A stretch of DNA of 64,000 nt from Echinococcus granulosus (Eukaryota; Platyhelminthes; Cestoda; Cyclophyllidea; Taeniidae): contig NW_020170384.1 in assembly GCF_000524195.1 (NCBI RefSeq), forward strand, positions 1,043,989-1,107,988, read 5' to 3'. Below the pieces are notes generated by a model. It was given only the letters and a program-made list of their open reading frames with translations, searched no databases and had not been told where the DNA came from. Both the position numbers and the translations under genes were made by a program. Shown piece by piece: positions 61,182-64,000 of this stretch (positions are counted from its first letter, which is position 1; each line of letters opens with the position of its first letter).

Positions 61182-64000
61182 ATCTATCCGTGAAAAGTCA
61201 CAACTGCCGACCAAGAAAACAACGTTTTACTAAGCCCGCACAATGAAGTTATCTACTCAAACAGAAACAGCCTTGACAAAGTATGGATTAGAAATTTATA
61301 TGTATGTAAATAACAAATATAAGACACTACATTTAGAGAAGAGCGAAAATAAAATAGATGCCTTAAGTATTATAAATAGGTTCCTTTGCCAACCCTTTTT
61401 TATTTTTCTCCGATATATTTTTATTGCTTCCATCGATATGAAACTGCTCATTTCAGTGTGAAAAACTAAATTACATTAATCTAAGCTTTTATGTCTAATA
61501 TGCACTTTCTAGATATGCCAAGTTTTGCTGGTATTAATAATTGCTTTGCAGTAATTCACTACTTTGCTTAGTTACTTGGGACCCTGAATCTTACATCTGC
61601 CTTGTAGTATGTTCTTCGAATTGCTCTAGTTGTAGCCTCCCGGATTTTTTTGAGGATGATAGGAGGCATAGCACTTGAGTTACACATGTATTACTTAGGT
61701 ACAGAAAGGTCAGAGGCTACTGGAGTGGCTCGGAGGCCTGGTCACCGGGCGGACGTATGGTAGTGGAGCCCAAAAGTGGCTCAGCACCAAAACCTATTGA
61801 AAAACTTACAATTAATTCGTTACGCTGGTGGCCTTTCACCTCTTTTTTACACAAGTATTATGTTCTTTACAGTACATTGACTCGTTGCAAATTCAAGAAT
61901 GGCTTTGGGTGCTACCGCTTTAAAACGCAAGCGGTAAACGAAATTGTGGCACTTTTATTTTATTGAAATCCAACCAGTCACTTTCGAATAACTTGAAAAT
62001 AATGTTGTGAACTTGGCTATGCGCATGAGGTGACTCCTTTCGCTCTCTCCTCCCGCACCTTTTGAATTCACTTTTTTCCAACTGAAAGTCAATTTAAACT
62101 ATTATTTCAACAGCACAAATACCTGGCGATAATAACTCAGCTCCCTAAAAATTTAAAAGCCTAGATGGTCTTATTGTGAAATATGGAGGTTTCATTTTTG
62201 GTGATGAATTGTTTTCATATGTTGTCCTTTATGATGCAAAAACATTATAGTCTTAGAAAGTTGCTTACGTCACCCGTGCATACTGCACCAAAGACTCGTC
62301 TTTTTACGAAAGCGCCCCGAACATCTTGACAGTTTTGGCGTCTTTGTAAGGTATAACTACAATTCCAAATTTTCATCGCAATGCAACTTTATACACTGGA
62401 ATGCCTGACAGTTGCCAAATTATTATGGCCATTTTCCATGTTAGCCCTTCTTTCATCACGCAAATTTTGCCACAGTTCGATGGCTTCCTTACTCCTGTAA
62501 AACTACGCCAACATTAATGAACACGATCCATTATCGAAAGAGTGGGGAGCACATAACTTTTTTCTTCAAAACTTAGAGTTTGTGCTTTTGAAGGCAATGA
62601 GGAGCTTCAAATCATGTATTTTAACTCGCTATAACTTTGTTATCAAGAACAATCTGTTTATGTCAAGGGTCACAAATGCAAATCGGTAAAAGCAGCAACT
62701 CAAGCTGCATAACGGAGCAAGATTGTTTTTGGGTATAGATTTATACCTTTCTGGGGAAGTGGAAGACATGTCAGCCAGCCCGAACTCCGCTCCCGTTTAT
62801 TTGCCTAGACTGCGTACTATTTTGGCCGTGGAGCCTACATCCAGCAATAAACAGCTACGCAATGGGTTCGACAGGATTTTGCTCCCTCATTTTATCATGA
62901 AATGTTGCTAATGCCTCCTCAGATGAAACCCAGCCATAAACAGATGCACTTTTCTTAAACTAGGTATCACGCCCAGTCAGCAGAAGAGACAAACCGCTGT
63001 TGAACGCAGGATCCAGTATCGCATTTGCAAATCATAGCTCTCAATCAAAGACAGGCAGTAGAGCAAAGCCACGTAACGACATACCGGAGTTGTTGCTACT
63101 TTCCCACCTCCACCTACGTAACAAGCGCCAACACATCGTTTGTGGTGTATGTGATCAAAGCATCTTAATTTAGAATGTGTATATCTGAAAAAGGAGAGAG
63201 CGCAACCACAAGAGAACACGTACATCCACACAGGCATACACACACAGACGGACAAGCGAGATCATCAACTACACCAACTGATTGTCTTCATTGAGGTCAC
63301 AGGAGGAGGATAAAAGGTAGACAGAGAGAAAAGACAATAGGTTTTATGCAAGAGCAAAGGATCTGACCAACCGTCTTCAAAGCAGATCGTGTGTTGGAAT
63401 AGTCGGTGGAACGGCAATCCCATTCACATGTATATTTGCAGACCAGGAAAGGGGGACCCTCCCACTCACCAGCAGTAGCATCATCCAACATAGCCTACGT
63501 GCCTATAGTCCTGATGGAGAATAAATAAGGTTCATAAAATTAGTCAAACACGAGAAAAAAGCCGACATAAATCAAAAAAAAATATACCACAGGTTGGTTG
63601 GGATGTGTATGCGTGTGCGGTATTTGCTGCTGTGTGTTTGTGAAAATGCCCGCCTGCACATCATGTACACAGAGGGCGGCGGTAAAAACATAGGTAACGC
63701 TGTCTAATCACATGGAGACCGGGCAGGGGAAGGGAGAGGAGGGACTAAAGACTGGACAGTGCACTCCGTACGAGAGGAGAAGGGGAAGGGCGAGGCCGAA
63801 AAGGTGCCATGAGGAGATCACCACGCCACACCGCACCCATGTCCCATCCTCTCAACGCCGCCGCATAGATTTAGCTGTAGTTGTGTGCATAACGTGAGAA
63901 TCAAGGCAGAGGTCCATCACCGAACACACACACACACACACAACGATAGAGAGGAAGATGGGATGCGTGCACGTATGCATGGAAGGGGGAAAGGGGGTGG
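61182..64000. other. Region upstream of Flower, no gene recognised
   Basis: 2.8 kb with no supported gene. It should include the Flower promoter. A purine-rich, GC-richer patch at 63.7-63.85 kb has an open frame without a domain. A possible short exon (ATG at about 63491 on the minus strand followed by a GTGAGT donor after eight codons) cannot be linked to anything. Confidence 0.4.
63924..63942. repeat. AC dinucleotide microsatellite
   Basis: An uninterrupted run of about nine CA/AC units near the right edge of the window, in otherwise purine-rich sequence. Confidence 0.9.

Noticed and set aside
1..64000. CRISPR arrays, rRNA genes, prokaryotic operons, insertion sequences
   Set aside because: No regularly spaced repeats, no rRNA-like sequence, no ribosome binding sites or polycistronic arrangement; the window is animal nuclear DNA.

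Overview
The window looks like nuclear DNA of a flatworm, most likely a parasitic one (Neodermata). The evidence: every gene is split by GT-AG introns, the proteins are animal orthologues, several introns are only 33-34 bp long and lie at the 5' ends of genes, intergenic and intronic DNA is AT-rich and full of worn repeats, and two 100-N assembly gaps (8593-8692, 45205-45304) break the sequence. The phylum is inferred from architecture; no species can be named from this window alone. I found no operon, CRISPR array, prokaryotic island or clearly new system.

Left part (1-14.7 kb). A mitochondrial pyrimidine-nucleotide carrier (SLC25A33/36 type) runs on the minus strand, 7953 to 2374, in six exons. 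An importin alpha of the KPNA3/KPNA4 class runs on the plus strand, 10499 to 12524, in six exons; its first intron is 33 bp. Its long pyrimidine-rich 3' flank faces the 3' end of the next gene.

Middle left (14.7-30.4 kb). Folliculin (FLCN) occupies the minus strand in nine exons whose phases all agree (746 residues). Its large introns hold worn repeats, including a pair of ~510-bp direct repeats in two successive introns. From 30.4 to 35.5 kb there is no gene I can support, apart from a tRNA-like, probably SINE-derived, fragment.

Middle right (35.5-39.6 kb). A small two-EF-hand protein and an LRRC23-type leucine-rich-repeat protein (axonemal radial-spoke family) lie in tandem on the plus strand, each with a poly(A) signal. 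From 39.6 to 48.2 kb the sequence is repeat-rich, with a 21-bp perfect inverted repeat around a repeat fragment and one assembly gap.

Right part (48.2-64 kb). A predicted secreted protein of unknown family (49881-49016, minus) is followed by an exon-like segment of an unknown protein (48421-48275). Mitochondrial ribosomal protein mL63 (MRPL57, plus) and the calcium channel Flower (CACFD1, minus) converge tail to tail. The last 2.8 kb is gene-free and ends near an AC microsatellite.

The genes are unrelated housekeeping or ciliary functions: nucleotide import into mitochondria, nuclear protein import, lysosomal/Rag GTPase signalling, calcium binding, cilium structure, mitochondrial translation and membrane-vesicle calcium handling. 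Nothing suggests they act as one system. The exon models come from reading frames, splice-site motifs, intron phase and remembered family sequences, not from transcripts.
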